In this document: piece after piece, positions 12,344 through 25,430 of the stretch | Numbering within the stretch: the first letter of the stretch is position 1 | Layout: every line of letters begins with the position of its first letter | DNA from: Todiramphus chloris collaris | Taxonomy: Eukaryota > Chordata > Aves > Coraciiformes > Alcedinidae | Assembly (NCBI GenBank): GCA_025345505.1 | Contig: JANVCC010000270.1 | Coordinates: 2,648,269 to 2,712,268, forward strand | Length of the DNA: 64,000 nt | Direction: 5' to 3' | The notes under the pieces: model-generated | What the model was told of the DNA's origin: nothing | The model's input: the letters and a program-made list of their open reading frames with translations, nothing else | The model's database searches: none | Translations under genes and position numbers: made by a program

Positions 12344-15300
12344 GTGAGTCTGGCGTTTGTGTTGGCTTTTCGGAAGCCACCTTCTAAAGGCAAACAATTA
12401 AAGCTGAGATGGCTTTGTGTGCTTAACAGCAAGAAACTAACGGGAACCAGCAGATGGACTATTTTAGTCTGTCCTTCCTTCTGCCTGCGTTTCAGTAGGA
12501 GAACCTGACTGTCAGCATCCTCCCCAGATCCTTCATGATCTGTTACAGCTTCAGAACCAGAATAAAACTCTCAGTCCTGCAGATGTCCCATCCCTTCCAC
12601 TTTCCCTTCGTTTGATGGGAGTTAACTGGGTACTGTTTTGTTGCAGCTTTTCAGCTGTGTCTCTGGTGGTTCTTTGTGCACCGAGTACCTGTGGTTAACT
12701 GTTACCGAGTGTGCTTTGAATGATCTCTGTTTAATGCTGTTGTTGGATATCATCGTGGTGATTCTTATTAAAATGAGTTTCTTTGATATTTTATAATATC
12801 AATATAACTATCAATAGTTCTTGCATCTTCTCTGGTTTCTATTTTGTTGATTTTGCTGATCTTATTTCCTTGGATGAGGAAATGCCCTTTGACCGTATGA
12901 AACCAGACAATTATGTATTCAACTTTATATTATTCATTTAAATAGTTCTACTGATTGCTCTAGGAGTCGCTCTTTCAATTCAGCTTTGTATTTCCTGGCT
13001 TCTCCATACAAATTCCTATATTAAATTATTTTTGTGTTTACCTTGTGGTAAAAAGATAATCCATGTTCTTGAATGAGCACTGGTCCTGTTAATGGTGTAG
13101 ACTGGTTCTCAGGTGCAATACGTGGAAAGGAGACATCCTGTTTTAGGGGCCTTTATTTTTTTCCCCCTTTTTTTCTTTTAAAAGAAGTACTCCTGAGTGT
13201 ACATTGCTGTACATACCAGCAGGTGTTTGGATTGAAGCACTGGTGGACATCATGAGGCTAGTTAGGGTCAACAAGGGAGTGACTTCTGGGGTTATTTTTG
13301 ATACACGCTATCAAATTATCGTTCGGTTTGGCTTTAAGGGTTTTTTAGTTTCTTTGCTTTGAAGAAGGCATATTCATTACAGGATCAGCGAGTCGGACAC
13401 ATGTTTCTGACACCTATGCTAATATTTGCTTTTCAGTAATCTAATCTAAACGTGAGGTTCCTCAGAGCAGATACATGCTTTCACTAAAGGGTCTTCTGAA
13501 AATTCTCACGCCCTTGCAGTGATTTCTGAAAATATATTGTAAAAATGTTTAGATTAATTTGCTGTAAAGGAAAATGAGAATGTTTTTATTTTTACATCTA
13601 CAGATTATCCAATTTCAATTAAATGAGTAAAAGGAGAATTTAATCTCCTCCAGTTTTGGCCAGAAGAGGGAACCATCTCACTATAGCAGCCACTTTCGGC
13701 TGCACTTAAAAACTTTTTTGCCTTTGTTTTATTCCTATATTGTAACTATCCATGAATCCAAAACTGTCTGGCTATCTCAGGGCTCCTTCGCAACCATAAA
13801 GCTATTTATTTACCTTAGGGTTTATTAACATCTTGTAAATCACTTTAAACTTATTGTGTTCTGCATTTGCAACCAGGACCAAAAAAAAAAAGAAAAAAAA
13901 GTCTTTTAATATTGGCTTGTTAACTTGATTGCTTTGCATGTTCAGAGCTTCTATCCACATTGTTTATGCACTGCTACAATAATATCATTTGCAGTCTAGT
14001 GTCTTTGAGAAGTTTAGTGAGTAAAAAAAGGTGAATTGAATAGGTTGAGTCATTCAGGGTGTGTATTAGTGCAGCGTTGCTACAGAACCACTCTGCACAT
14101 CAGAGGATTTCCAGATCGCAGGGAATGGAAAGTACTGGAGAATTACTGACACGGTTAAGGAGCTTTAAGCATGGGAATTCTGCTGCCAGAAACAATTCTT
14201 CTTTGCTGCATGGAAACCTTCTTGCAGATAATTACAGATACTGTGTTTCATTGATTGGAAAGGGACAAGAATTCTATTTTCCCCCAACACAACATTGTTT
14301 CAAAAGATACCGCTACCTCCTGTTCTGTGCTTGGGTTTGGGCACAGGGATCCTCTGTCCTGTTGCTGCAGAACGCCGCTGCGCGTGCTTCTCGGCTCCCA
14401 TCAGCTGCTGAGGTGGCTCAGCGTGTTCTGTGCCAGCAGAGTGGAGGGAGAATGAATTCAGAGGTCGCTTTTTCCCATCGTGGGGAGGACGTGACACGCA
14501 GATGGGCAGATGGATGCTGTATTATTTCTTTACTCTTTTTTTCCCCCCTGTACCCCAAGACTCTCTGCAAAGTGGTTCTGGCACCTGGCATGCCATGCTG
14601 GAGTACTTTGCAAACGTTCTAGCTTTAATCCCCAGTTTAAGTAATGCTACTGCCTGAACACCAAGGTAACTGGTAAAAAAAAATGAAAACAAGCAGCTTT
14701 GAACTGGTCCTTACTTGCTGAGTTTCATTGTGTTCCTGGGATTATACACTTGTCAGGAGGCCAGTTTGGTCTGAGATGTGTTGCAGAAGCCCTTCTACAT
14801 TGTGCCCTCAGGACAGCAGTGCTCTACGGTTTGGATGACACTGCCGAGCTCTAGTGTGTTATGTCAAGATGTCTTATGTTTTTTATTTTGTTTTCTGGCT
14901 TCTGTTTTCTACTTTTCCTCGGCAAATTGAAAACTGCTGGTGATGGTAAGAGGTGATCAGCACTGAAATGTATAATTTGACTCACCTGCTGTTTTGTATG
15001 GTCAATGGCTCTGAACTGAAAGCAGATAGAGTGGATTCTTGGCTGCTAAAATTCTGCCATTGCATTCATTGCATCAAAACATACCAAATTCCATGAATAA
15101 TGGACAGAGGTTTTGTCATTCAACATCAGATATTATTCATGGTGTATCAAAATCATCAAACTTATGGTAAGAGGAATTTAATTTATCAGTTGTACTGATT
15201 AGATCTTCCATCTGTGTTTACTGGGGTCAACTGGAGCTGTAATGCCTGGCATTCGGGGGAATAAAATTGCTCTAGTGTCCTTTCTCGTGACTGTAGAAGT

Positions 15301-18240
15301 ATAGCTTTAAGCACGTAGTTGTAAAAATGTTAAACACACTGATAGATATAACTTAGGAAGTGACATAGAAACACTCTTAGGAGGACCATCCACTTTAAGA
15401 AAATGGAATCAAGGAAAGGTTATGACCAATTGAAAATGCTGTACTGAGCATAAGCAGGAGAAAATTTAATTGTCTGAGATGTACATTTCCTAGGGCACAC
15501 GATTAATTGTAGTGGAAATGTTCAATTGCTTGTAATTTTGCAGAAAATTCCCTCCTGGGCTCTGAAACTTTACATGCTTAGTCATAGACTAATGGAGCAT
15601 TTTCTTAGAAAGTTCAGCTAATTTTTTTAAGTTATACATATGGGACTAAAACCATTTTGGAGGACTTAACTAAAACCAGCTCAAACTGACTAAAGTTTGG
15701 ATTTACATGAGACTAAAGATCCGAATTTGTTTTTTGGTTTTTGGGTTGTTATTTTTAGAATTTGATACATGATATGTTCTGACTCAGGAATACAATTTTG
15801 GGGAAAAAAGATTAAGAAGTAATAAATGCAGCTAAATAAACACATGATATGTACTGTTACTTTTAGTTCATAGCTACAGCGACTTCTTCGTATTAATGGA
15901 GCATACCTTCAACTGTATGCTGAGATGCTCTCAGCTGGAGCTGCAGTGTTCTTGTTTGCATATTATATTTGGCTGTTGCAGGATATTTTCAGCATCTAAA
16001 TTGAAATGTTTCTCATCTTCTAATGCCATATTTCATTCACATTTTTACTCCTCTTTTACATTTAGAGTGTTTTACAGTGGTTTTGGGTGTTCACTCAAGA
16101 GCATCCACAGTAGACTTGCAGACAAGTTCTGTGCTTCTTATGATGGATTAATATTTTATTTTATTAGCTGGCTATTATGAAGGTAGAGAGCATGATAAGA
16201 TGTAGAGGTCCCTTTTTTTTTGTGGGGGTGTATTATATCTGAGTTTATTATTCGGTATTACATAATTCTTCCCTTCCTCAGAGAGTATGCCCATATGGAA
16301 TAACTTTTATTATCTACTTGGGAAGTTTTCACAGTAATTTTGTTACAACTTAGTTAAAAATGACCTTGGATGAAGCTAGTGGATTTTTTTGGTCCTCCTG
16401 TGGTTACCTAAGGCAAGTTTCATTGCGTATCCTGCATCAAATCTTGGTGTCAAATCTCTAGTTAATGGAAGAGAGAATTTTTCTCAAAATGCCTGTAACT
16501 GTGGTTGTTAAATACACATATGTTAGTATATAGCTAGTTTTGTATTTCTCCTTGTGGGTTGTAGAACTCTGGTTGCATCTCTCTTGTCTGACATTTTTGC
16601 CAGTTTAGGGAACGGAGGATTTAGAGTCCAAGTTGTCAGTATTTACTGGGGCAGTTGAAAGTGTCTGGATTTGTGCAGGAATTAACTATGGAGATAGTAG
16701 CTATGTTCACAGTGGGGTTTTTTTTTTGCCTCTCTTTTTCAAGTTGTTTTTTTCCCAAGTGGGGAGCTGTAGAATAAACGTTGACCTGACAAGACACTGT
16801 GATTCATGAAGGCTCTGTAACCATCACCTCCCTTCACCATCCTGTTTGTGCCTTTGCAGCATGTATGGCTGTAAATACTTAGTAATGTACTGGCTTAAAA
16901 TAATATTTGCTCAGGTTCTGAAAATGCTGTGGCTAGCTAAAATATCATACAGTTTGGACTTAATTTCGTTCTGAACTTTTCAAAGCAGTTTTGCTGGTTA
17001 GAGAGAAGGCTCAACACCTAAATGTATATAAAACTGTCCACACTCCCCTTCATCTGGGTTTAAAAGGCTATTAAAAGTGTCGTTAGCACAAAACAAACTT
17101 TTCCTCATAGAGTGTTTGTTCTGTATTAACCACTGCTGAGAATGGAATAAATACAGAAGAAAAAAAGAGCAGGTAAAACAGAGTATTTCTGTCTGAGTTT
17201 TGCTTTCCTATTTAAAACGAGCAACTGTGACTAATAATGGAGTTGGAAACTCACATACATAAGTAGTTATGCAACATGCAGATATATGATTTACATGCTC
17301 AAACATAGTATGTGCTTCACTTTCTGTGCTGTTAATTGGAGTGGCTACCAGTTTGCTTGGTTGGTTTTTTTTAATAAGCCAGTAATTCAGGGAAACATGT
17401 TCAAAGGGGCCACTCTTATGTGTTCTCTCCTCCTTGTGTGCCTGCATTGAAAGGTCTTCAGTGTGAATTGGGTTTTTTGTGGGTTTTTTTTTCCTCCTTT
17501 CCACAGGAATTGAATGATCTCAGCTCCTGTTGAGCTCAGAGCAGTGGGTACTGATTACCTTTCAAAGTTATGCTTTGGGAGTCCCAAAATGAGAATTCAG
17601 ATACTGAATTACTCAAATTTAGCAAATGGTTTTAAATGCATTGACTGTGATATCTGTCTTTTCAGTTCCTTCATTTACAAGGAGGCAGAACAGCAATTCC
17701 CTTGTCTCATTAGGGTGTTAAAAGGTTTAGTTGGAAGTCTCTAGGATACTTTGAAAATGTAGAACATCATCAGAGAACAATTTAATATAAGCCAAAATCA
17801 ATTGTGTCCTTCTCGCTGGCACCAGAGAATAGAGAGGCTCTTCCTCTTCTTTCATGTAGGAGCTTAAGAGTTTTGCAAGCTCAGAGGAGAATGGGAGTGT
17901 GTGACAGTGTGCCCAGGATAGCCACTGGGTCAGGGAGAATCTCTGCAGTGACCTTGTTTCCCTCATTCCTTGGAGACACCATGACCTCCAATGATTGTGA
18001 AAGACAAGCTCACTATATAGCTTCTATATTCCTTATTAGTTCACACTAAGATTGAATTGTGTGTTGTTGGATTCTCATGCAAGTTTCTTGCCAAGGATAG
18101 AATCCTGTGCCAAATTTCTGTAAAAATATCCTTATACTGTGAAAGTTGCCTAAAAGAGCCTTTTGTTTAGTACTAAATTTAGAAAACTCCATGCAATCTA
18201 CAAACTCTTCTGACACAAAGTAATGTCAAATGTGGGAGGA
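12344..18240. other. Noncoding stretch, no gene recognised
   Basis: The open frame at 14059-14622 (187 codons) is the longest in the window. It overlaps a slightly CpG-richer patch (14340-14500), shows no domain, no conserved-looking start context and is overlapped by other frames, so I do not call it a gene. T- and G/T-rich tracts occur near 16717, 17360 and 17469. A weak CTCF-like motif occurs near 13659-13672. Confidence 0.55.
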
Positions 18241-18510
18241 TATTCGGTGTAGGGTCCATGCCTGCTGCTCCAGCGTGTGAGTAGGGGAGAGGATACCTGT
18301 CACGGAATTAATAAGCCAGGTTCTTAAATACGTGCTGCTGCGTGGCTGGTTTTTCACATTCTTCTACAAGTAGCCTAGCTAATATCAGTCAGCATTGTGA
18401 GTCCCTGTGTACTATCACGTGATGCCAGTCTACTGAAGGGCTAGATCCTGCTGCCTGGGCATGCCTTGCCAGGCACGTAGCTGATGGAATCTGCCACTCA
18501 CGGCGAGGTC
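18241..18510. promoter_or_regulatory. CpG-richer patch with palindromic E-box
   Basis: About ten CpGs in 270 bp against CpG-poor flanks. It includes ATCACGTGAT at 18414-18423, a perfect 10-bp palindrome containing TCACGTGA, the site type bound by the MITF/TFE/USF basic helix-loop-helix-zipper proteins. No transcript is visible. Confidence 0.2.
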
Positions 18511-20595
18511 GTAGTGGAAGTTTCTGCCTCAGCAGAAGTCTGCTCCTGAAAGAGCCACCATGTCCCACATAAAATCCCTTTTATTTCGATGTGAAAATCA
18601 TTGAATATGTGGTTATTTAGTGTCAGAGAGAAAGACAGAATCTTGCCCTTGGAGGATGAAACAAAACCAATTTTGATAAATCTGATGAGAGTCGATGACA
18701 GTGAGCTGTGAAATGGAAAGATAGCAGCTAAATGTTTAAATTAAATCAAAGGAGGAGTAAAAAGTTTGAAACCGTAAAGAGTTGGGGTTTTTTTTCACTC
18801 CTCTGATACCTTATGTTGAATAGCCAGATCATTTTATTATTGCAAATACTGTGGCAGTAATCTTTTACTGCTTGCAGTATAGGCCTACAGCATTAAGTTA
18901 GTATAAAATTACATATAGTTTAATATATCTGTACAACACCTTTAAACAAGCTTCTCTAGGCAGGAAGGTTATCTGTCTTATAAATCTATTATTTCATTGT
19001 ACATCTTGATAGCCTAGCATTGCTCCTAGCCATGTTTAAGCATTAAATAGTGCATTATTATTTCACATAAATCAACCAGAGATGTGTGAATTCATAAATT
19101 TTGCATTTGCACAGACAGTATTTTAAACGTTTTACAGCTTCGCGGGAACTTTGTGTAGGAGCCTGTACACAAATCAGCGCCCAGGAAATTTCAATAAAAT
19201 TTAATATCACAATTACTGCTTTTCAAAGTCATTGCTTGCATATTTTGGGAATATTTTACCGGGGGTCTAACAATAAAAACAAAACTTGGAAGCAAGGCCT
19301 TTGGTCAGATTTTTGCTGGATAGCTCCTTTGCTGCAGTGGAGTGGCCGGTTGGTTTTTGCTCGTGTTTCCCGTTGCCATCTGTGTTGTGTTTTGTGCTTT
19401 ATTTGGGGTTGGGTTTTTTTTAATGCTCCAACTTTGTTTCTTCTTTACTTTCATCTTGTTTCTTTGACTTCCATCTGAATTCTTCTAGGCCACTAACCTG
19501 TAAAGAATCATGTGTAAGCCTCATTGTATTCACTCAAGGAACTCCACTGATGGGAACTTCAGAATGTGTGAGGTTTGTCAGGTTTGGGTGCTCCTGATTA
19601 AAAATCTTCACAGTACCTTCTCAAGAGGCTTTATTTTCATACAATACCTTATGAATCAAATGTAAATATTCTGGTGTTAAAAATGACAATGTCAAGAAAG
19701 GAAGGTAAAGGAAAGAACTACGTATCCTGTATTATGCCATCATATCCCATAATAAGGTAGCTTTATGTTTTTTTACGGAGGAAAACCAAGTGCATTGGGG
19801 CAAGACATTCACAACAGCTGAATTATTGTTGCTTTGTCTGGGCAGAAATGGCATCTTGTTATTTATCTAGACTACTACAGCAGATCTGCATTTTGGTTGC
19901 TTTGTCTTTCCTTTGCGCTCTTCCTTATGGCTTGGAATTGTTTGTGTGCCTTGCCAACTGTTGCAATACAATGCACGTGTAAGTTATCGTGCAGGAAGTT
20001 TAAACGTGCTCAGCTTCCATCATTTTAGCTGTGCTCAAAAATACCGATTGTCCCGTTGCTAGTCTGGAATGTTATTTTATCTTGCTTTACAACAAATAAT
20101 AAATATCTGAAGGGAATTTAATCAAATGTTAAAATCTTTCAAGTTTGGGTAAAGACTTAGCACGGAAACTTTTACCCCAAAACACCAGTGATTCAGAGAC
20201 CACGGAAAACTGGTTTGTGGTGGTCATTAGAGCAGACATGGCTGAGCATACAGCATGGAATTAACTTTCTACAGGATGGAGATTGTGGTGCAAGCTTGCT
20301 ACAGATTCTACTCTTGGATAACATTTTAATGAAAAATTATCTATACTGAGAAAATATACTTTTACATTTTTAATGGGCTTAGATTTCTGATAAAAATAAG
20401 ACTTAAAAATTTTTTTTTACCTAGAGATGCAGACAAATTACTTGTCAATGCTTTGTGGAGCCAGGAATGTTTTTTTTCTTTCTAGCAAAGATTATTTTAA
20501 AAGAAGGCAAATGAAAGGGTAGGAGTGACAGAAGTGTCATAGAGAGGTGAGTTCTGCAGTAATCGTAGTAGTTCTTGGAGTAGTGACTCTTGAAA
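18511..20595. other. Noncoding stretch, no gene recognised
   Basis: AT-rich; the open frame 19101-19478 (125 codons) is unrecognised and ends in a T-rich low-complexity tract around 19411. I see nothing else supportable. Confidence 0.6.
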
Positions 20596-20840
20596 AGCTT
20601 CGAACCCCCTTCTGACGAGGGGTAATGTCTGTGTAACGCAGACACGTGGTACACTTTCTGATCCACCGTGGACCTGCACACCCGTCTGTGTCATGGAGCG
20701 CTCTGCTTTTCCCTTCTGGCAGCAGCTGTAGTTGTAGGAAGGTGAATGGAGGTGGTTGGTACGAAACCGGGGCCGTGCTGCAGAGAAGGAGGCTGTCTCA
20801 CCTGGGCTGCCCCTTGACGGCGGGGTTGGGATGCTGTGAA
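20596..20840. other. CpG-richer patch, nature unknown
   Basis: About a dozen CpGs in 245 bp, including GACGAGG, CACGTGG, GAGCGCTC, GAAACCGGGGCCG and GACGGCGGGG. Frames on both strands are open through it (for example 20497-20940 minus, 147 codons), as expected when AT-rich stop codons are scarce. No protein is recognised. It could be a weak CpG island or a decayed GC-rich repeat. Confidence 0.2.
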
Positions 20841-23800
20841 CAATTACCCAAAGTGCAGCATCCCAACAAATCAGGGCCCTGTTGTTTTTGAAGGCAAGGC
20901 GTATTTTGTGGTACTGCTCATTACCAGGCAAGAAAAACAAAGAAGTTCAAGACAAAGATTAATGGTATCAGCAGATCATTGTCTAAAGATTAATCTTTTT
21001 AAAATGACGAGAAAGGGGTAGACACAGTGAGCCTCTAGCTGCCTACAGCTACAGAGAGTAATAATCACCATTACTATGGGAGGGCTGGCTCTGGAATACT
21101 AACAGGAGCCTATCTAGTTACCATCAGTAAACACTAATGGTGGCTCTGTGTTGTTTTTTGGCTGCTGATGAGTATTGAAAATCACGCAGCCTTCCCCCCC
21201 CTCCTTCCTCAAGCAACAATTGTGTGCTTTCTTTTGATGTCTGACTATTTAATATTCATTTGTTTGGGATCAATTCTTCCCTTCATGGTATTGCCACTGT
21301 ACTACTTTCTCCTACAAAAACTTCTACATTATTGCCTCGGTCTAAAACTATCAGAGATAAAAAAAAGGTTCATTATAGAAATTACATTTTCTCAGTAAAC
21401 CCAGGAGGCATTGTCTTTTCGTTAGCTCCTCTATAACTAATCCTTAGCGCATGGATATTTTTGTGCACGCACGCTGTTTAATAGTAACAGAATATGTAGT
21501 TACACTGCAGAGGAGATCCATGTAGCAGTTGCATAAACCTGGTCATTTTTCAAAGGCTATATGTCAGCAACTGATGGTATGGGAATGGTATGTATAAGCT
21601 AAAACACTCCGATAGTGCTGAGACTAAAAAGAAAGAATATTTCTGCATATCTTGTCAATATTACAGACTTTGTGGCTTGAAAAGGAATTGCAAATTTTTG
21701 TTCAGAATATTGGAGCTGAAGAGCCTGCAAATTTTGGAATTCCTTTATACCAAACAGTTGTTGTTTCTCATAAGCTTGAAGACAATCTATGGTAGCAGCA
21801 GTCCACCTTCATACCCGGCAGTGTCCCAACAGTGATGGGTTGGATCTCAGGGTTCTTCTGGTTTGTTACTGCAGGAGCAGCTCCTCGGACAGGTAGCGAC
21901 GTGTTCCTATGCTTTAGCAGTGGTTGCAGGGGGCAATACAGTTATAACACTGTTACATGACCAAGCGTAGAGATGATTTTGCTGATTTGCTTCCATGAAA
22001 GCAAGCTTCTGTTCTAGCATTAAGGTCCAATTTTGACTTAGGTTTAAAATCTGAGCTTGGTGCAACCAGATGTTCATGTATTATGAAGTTTGAGCGTTAC
22101 CTCTGTGATGTCCTGGGGGCTGAATAGCTCTCACTGCTTTCAGAACTTGACTACACAAAGTTGTAGAACGATGATCCACCTCAGGATGATTACGGGAATA
22201 TGTGAACAAGTACGGTCAAGTGGAAGCAATTCTTTGTACACAAGTGCTACGCTAATGTGTCACTGTGTATTATTTATCAGGGCTTGCAGTGTTTCCCAAA
22301 TACAGGAGTGCTGCTGCTAAGAATGGCAAGGGAGGAAAATTTAAATACTTGGTCCAGAGGTGCAGGGTTGCAAAACCATTTTCTTTCTTCCGGGCTGGAT
22401 GAAGGCTCTTGCTCCCTTTGGAAGAATCTGAAGGCTAATTGCTCTGATTCTGAACAAGGAAGGCTTGAATTTGAATTGTTATAGCATGCTGAATGCATAG
22501 CTATACATGTCTAACTCAAAGGAGGTACCTGATAGGAAACTATTTCATTTAAAAAGTCTGTAAGCTTATTTAGGATGGAAATTGTGCAATGTCTTCCTTT
22601 TGTGGCTAAAACTTGATTGAGCATTTCACTGTGGGTCTGCGTGATGGTGAATTCAGCACAGGCAATTGTTTCAGTAAGGAGTGAGTACAATTGACCTAGG
22701 TCTTACCTACCTTTCTTGCAGGTAGCCTTGTAACTGAAACGCATGTTTCATTTTGTTGCCATTGTTGTGGAATTAGGCAGATGTGGTGCGTCGCTTGTGT
22801 CCCGTGAAGTTCTAGAATTAGTTTGAAAAGCCATCATGGCAACAGCGTGATGTTCAATCATTTTCATCCTGTGCTGAGAATCGGACATACTGGGTTGAGT
22901 GATCTTAAGCTGTCCAACAGTGTCCTTGTGGTAAAACCTTGTCAAAATCTGGGTCTAGCAGTTACTCTGTGGGCTCGAAGTTCTTCGGATGATCCCACTA
23001 TCAACAGTGAAAACCTCTCCAACGTGTAAGTGCTCCTTGCCTGAGACACTGCATATCACTTTTAAAAAATACTGAGCATTTATATTTGGAAAATATCTCC
23101 CTAATTGTATATATTGTTCTGGGTCATTATTTTCTCATTGTTTAAATTACAGCTCATTTATTTAAAAGAATACTTGTCAAAGGAAAGCTTTAAGTACTGA
23201 TTTAAGAAAGCACTGTTAAATAATTGAAATGACTGTGATAAAATTGCCTTAGTTTAAACAGACCAGTTTTATCAGTCTGTTTAATGAATTGTGCTTTTAT
23301 AGGGTGAGATAAATCTAACGTGAATTCAAGTGGTTGCACTAGAAATACAGCTCTAGGTGGGATCTCCTGGTGGATTTACTCAGCTGAATTAAAGGAAGAA
23401 AGGCAGTTGTACTCCTGCGTTTTCTTTCAGAAATATTTCCTGTACAATAAACAGTGATGATACCTTGTAGAGTGTTGTAACCTATGTATCAATGTCTGGG
23501 TGTTTACATGTGGATTGCATAAAGCATCTTGGTCATTGTTTGGAATATATTTATGCTTCTGGATGTAGAAATCATCTTGGAGATGCATCCAGTCCTGGTA
23601 GTTTTCATGCAACGTTATCAATTTCCTTGTAGGCTGAGGTGACCTGGCAGATTGGCCTCGCTTCTTACTGATAATTTAGGACTTTTCTCTCACTGCAGGA
23701 AAACCAGCATATCTGCTTTGGGGCCAGACTGGAGGCATTGGTCAGTGGCTGACATCCCAAAAGGATGGTGAAATTCTTCATGTCCAGTAAGTAAAGAATT

Positions 23801-25080
23801 TGCACTTGGCATTGTATCACACTCAGGAGATCACTGAGCCAGAAACTAGCATTTTTTGCAAGCTGGACACACATTAAGTGTTTCTTAAATGCTGTCAAAT
23901 TGATTTTGGGGAACTATTTACCCCATGAGCAGTCATTGTGCATGTAAGTGATATCTTAGGATAAAGGGTGATGCTCTGAGTGGGGCAGGTCCATGTCCCT
24001 TCTGCAGCTTTCAGTCCTTTATCATCAGCTGAAGGGAAGAAATACAGACTTCCAGTGTGAGCAGGGTTTGTCGGACAGTGTGGCTGGCTTCCCTGGAACT
24101 TTCAATCCAGCCTCAGCTGAAGCCATGTAAATTCTTGTTCCCAACAAGGCCTTCACCACTAGTCTTCTGTAACCAGTCTCTCCTGCCAGCTTTGTAGCCT
24201 CACTGGAGGTTAGAATGATCACTTAAAAGTTGAACTGGTGTCTGGTTTATACAAACCAGCTTCTAGGGGAAGGATGTGTCCCAGCACTTGTCTATGATGT
24301 CACTTTGTTCTAATCGAACAGGCATGTAGATATCAAAAGTGGTGGTTCTTTTCACACCTTATGTCTTTTTATTATCCTGAAGTGAGCCATTCTTACTCAG
24401 CTGGTTTTCTGTAGCATGGCTGTGTCTGCTGAGTGATACCAGTTTGCTGGCAAAAGCTCCAGTACACTTGGAGGGAATTTCCTGAGATTTCAGCTGTGCT
24501 GTTGTTCTGAAAGGGGAGGGAGATGCTGTCTTGCAGAAGCTGTGAAATGGGCTATTTCATTATTTAAACTGCCTGTTGCTCCTTCTTTTCTTCCACCACC
24601 AACCAGTCTGTCTCCAAGATCTGTGCTTTCCTGTTCTGTATCTGCTGCTGTCGGAAGCCTGTCTGGAAGTTTTTACTGCTATCAGTTAGTCCATCTGTAG
24701 TAAAACTGCCAAGGTTCTTGTTTCCCTTAGGTGCCTAGGGAAGTAAGCTTAAGTTTTGAGTTTGTTGAAATCAAGCTTCTCTTGAAGAACAACTCGATTC
24801 TTACAGATAAAAATACGGGGAGAAAAATCAGGTCTCCATAAGTCTCTTTCGTGGTGGTTTTATCATCTGAGTGAATCACAAATCAAGAAAGAGTCTGAAA
24901 ATTAGGGAGGCATTTGAAGTAGGAGAGGTTAGCATTGTTACAGTTCAGAAAGTACTTAGATTTTTCATTAGACAATAGACTTTTTTTGCCTTTGTTTTCC
25001 AGCCATTTCATCTTTCTACTGCAAACTTTTAAATAGTGGAAGGATATATTAAATACGAAGGAAAATGATTTTTAAAAACC
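20841..25080. other. Noncoding stretch, no gene recognised
   Basis: Contains a C run near 21195-21203, a good acceptor-like site (CCTTTCTTGCAG) ending near 22722 and a donor-like GTAAGT near 23026. No frame with recognisable content links them. A weak CTCF-core-like GCAGGGGGCA occurs near 21928. No repeats are identified. Confidence 0.6.
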
Positions 25081-25132
25081 TATTTAAAAAATTAATTTAA
25101 ATGTTGACAGCCATAGTATTATGGCATTAAAA

Positions 25133-25232
25133 CACCCCAGGGTCTTTTTTATTGGTCCATTAATACTTGCCTCGAGTGGTAGAACACACCTGAGGCAAGA
25201 TTTAATGAACCAATAAAACATGCCCTAGAGTG
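25133..25232 (-). ncRNA. Candidate pre-miRNA-like hairpin
   Basis: Two 41-nt arms (25133-25173 and 25192-25232) are separated by an 18-nt loop. The inner 27 positions (25147-25173 with 25192-25218) pair at 24 of 27, with a 2-nt internal mismatch and one C/A mismatch. A 4-nt internal bulge then leads to a 10-position basal stem with 8 pairs. The three C/A mismatches (25136, 25138, 25157) become G-U wobbles if the minus strand is transcribed, giving 36 of 41 pairs, so minus is the better strand. Size and shape fit a primary microRNA hairpin. I do not recognise it as a known microRNA, and a foldback transposon relic is the main alternative. The flanks at 25080-25430 are AT-rich and repeat-free. 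Confidence 0.3.
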
Positions 25233-25430
25233 CCCTAATGCTGTATCGCTAACCGTTCCTGTTACATAAATGCACTGTTTGCTACTTCCTTCAGACACTG
25301 CAGGAAAATCTTCAATTAGGTGAAGACCATATGACAATTTTTCTCCAGAGTTTCCATAAGCGTATTTTAGAGTGATTAAAATGATTATATGAAGTATTCT
25401 CAATCAACCAATATAATATATTGTGCCTAG
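25233..25430. promoter_or_regulatory. AT-rich flank of hairpin, conserved-element-like
   Basis: Non-repetitive AT-rich DNA following the hairpin, ending in CAATCAACCAATATAATATA near 25402-25421. It looks like noncoding DNA under constraint but carries no decisive motif. Confidence 0.15.

Noticed and set aside
11969-12508. 179-codon open frame, plus
   Set aside because: Crosses a CpG-rich patch where stops are rare, starts at a non-ATG codon, and resembles no known protein; kept only as part of the CpG-cluster observation.
14059-14622. Longest open frame in the window (187 codons, plus)
   Set aside because: No domain, no coding-like context, overlapped by other frames in a locally GC-richer patch; vertebrate genes are spliced and a frame of this length is expected by chance there.
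20596-20625. GGGGGTTCGAA on the minus strand as a tRNA T-arm
   Set aside because: The T stem does not pair, and no acceptor, D or anticodon arm can be built around it.
20497-20940. 147-codon minus-strand frame
   Set aside because: Overlaps open frames on the other strand in a CpG-richer patch; no recognisable domain.
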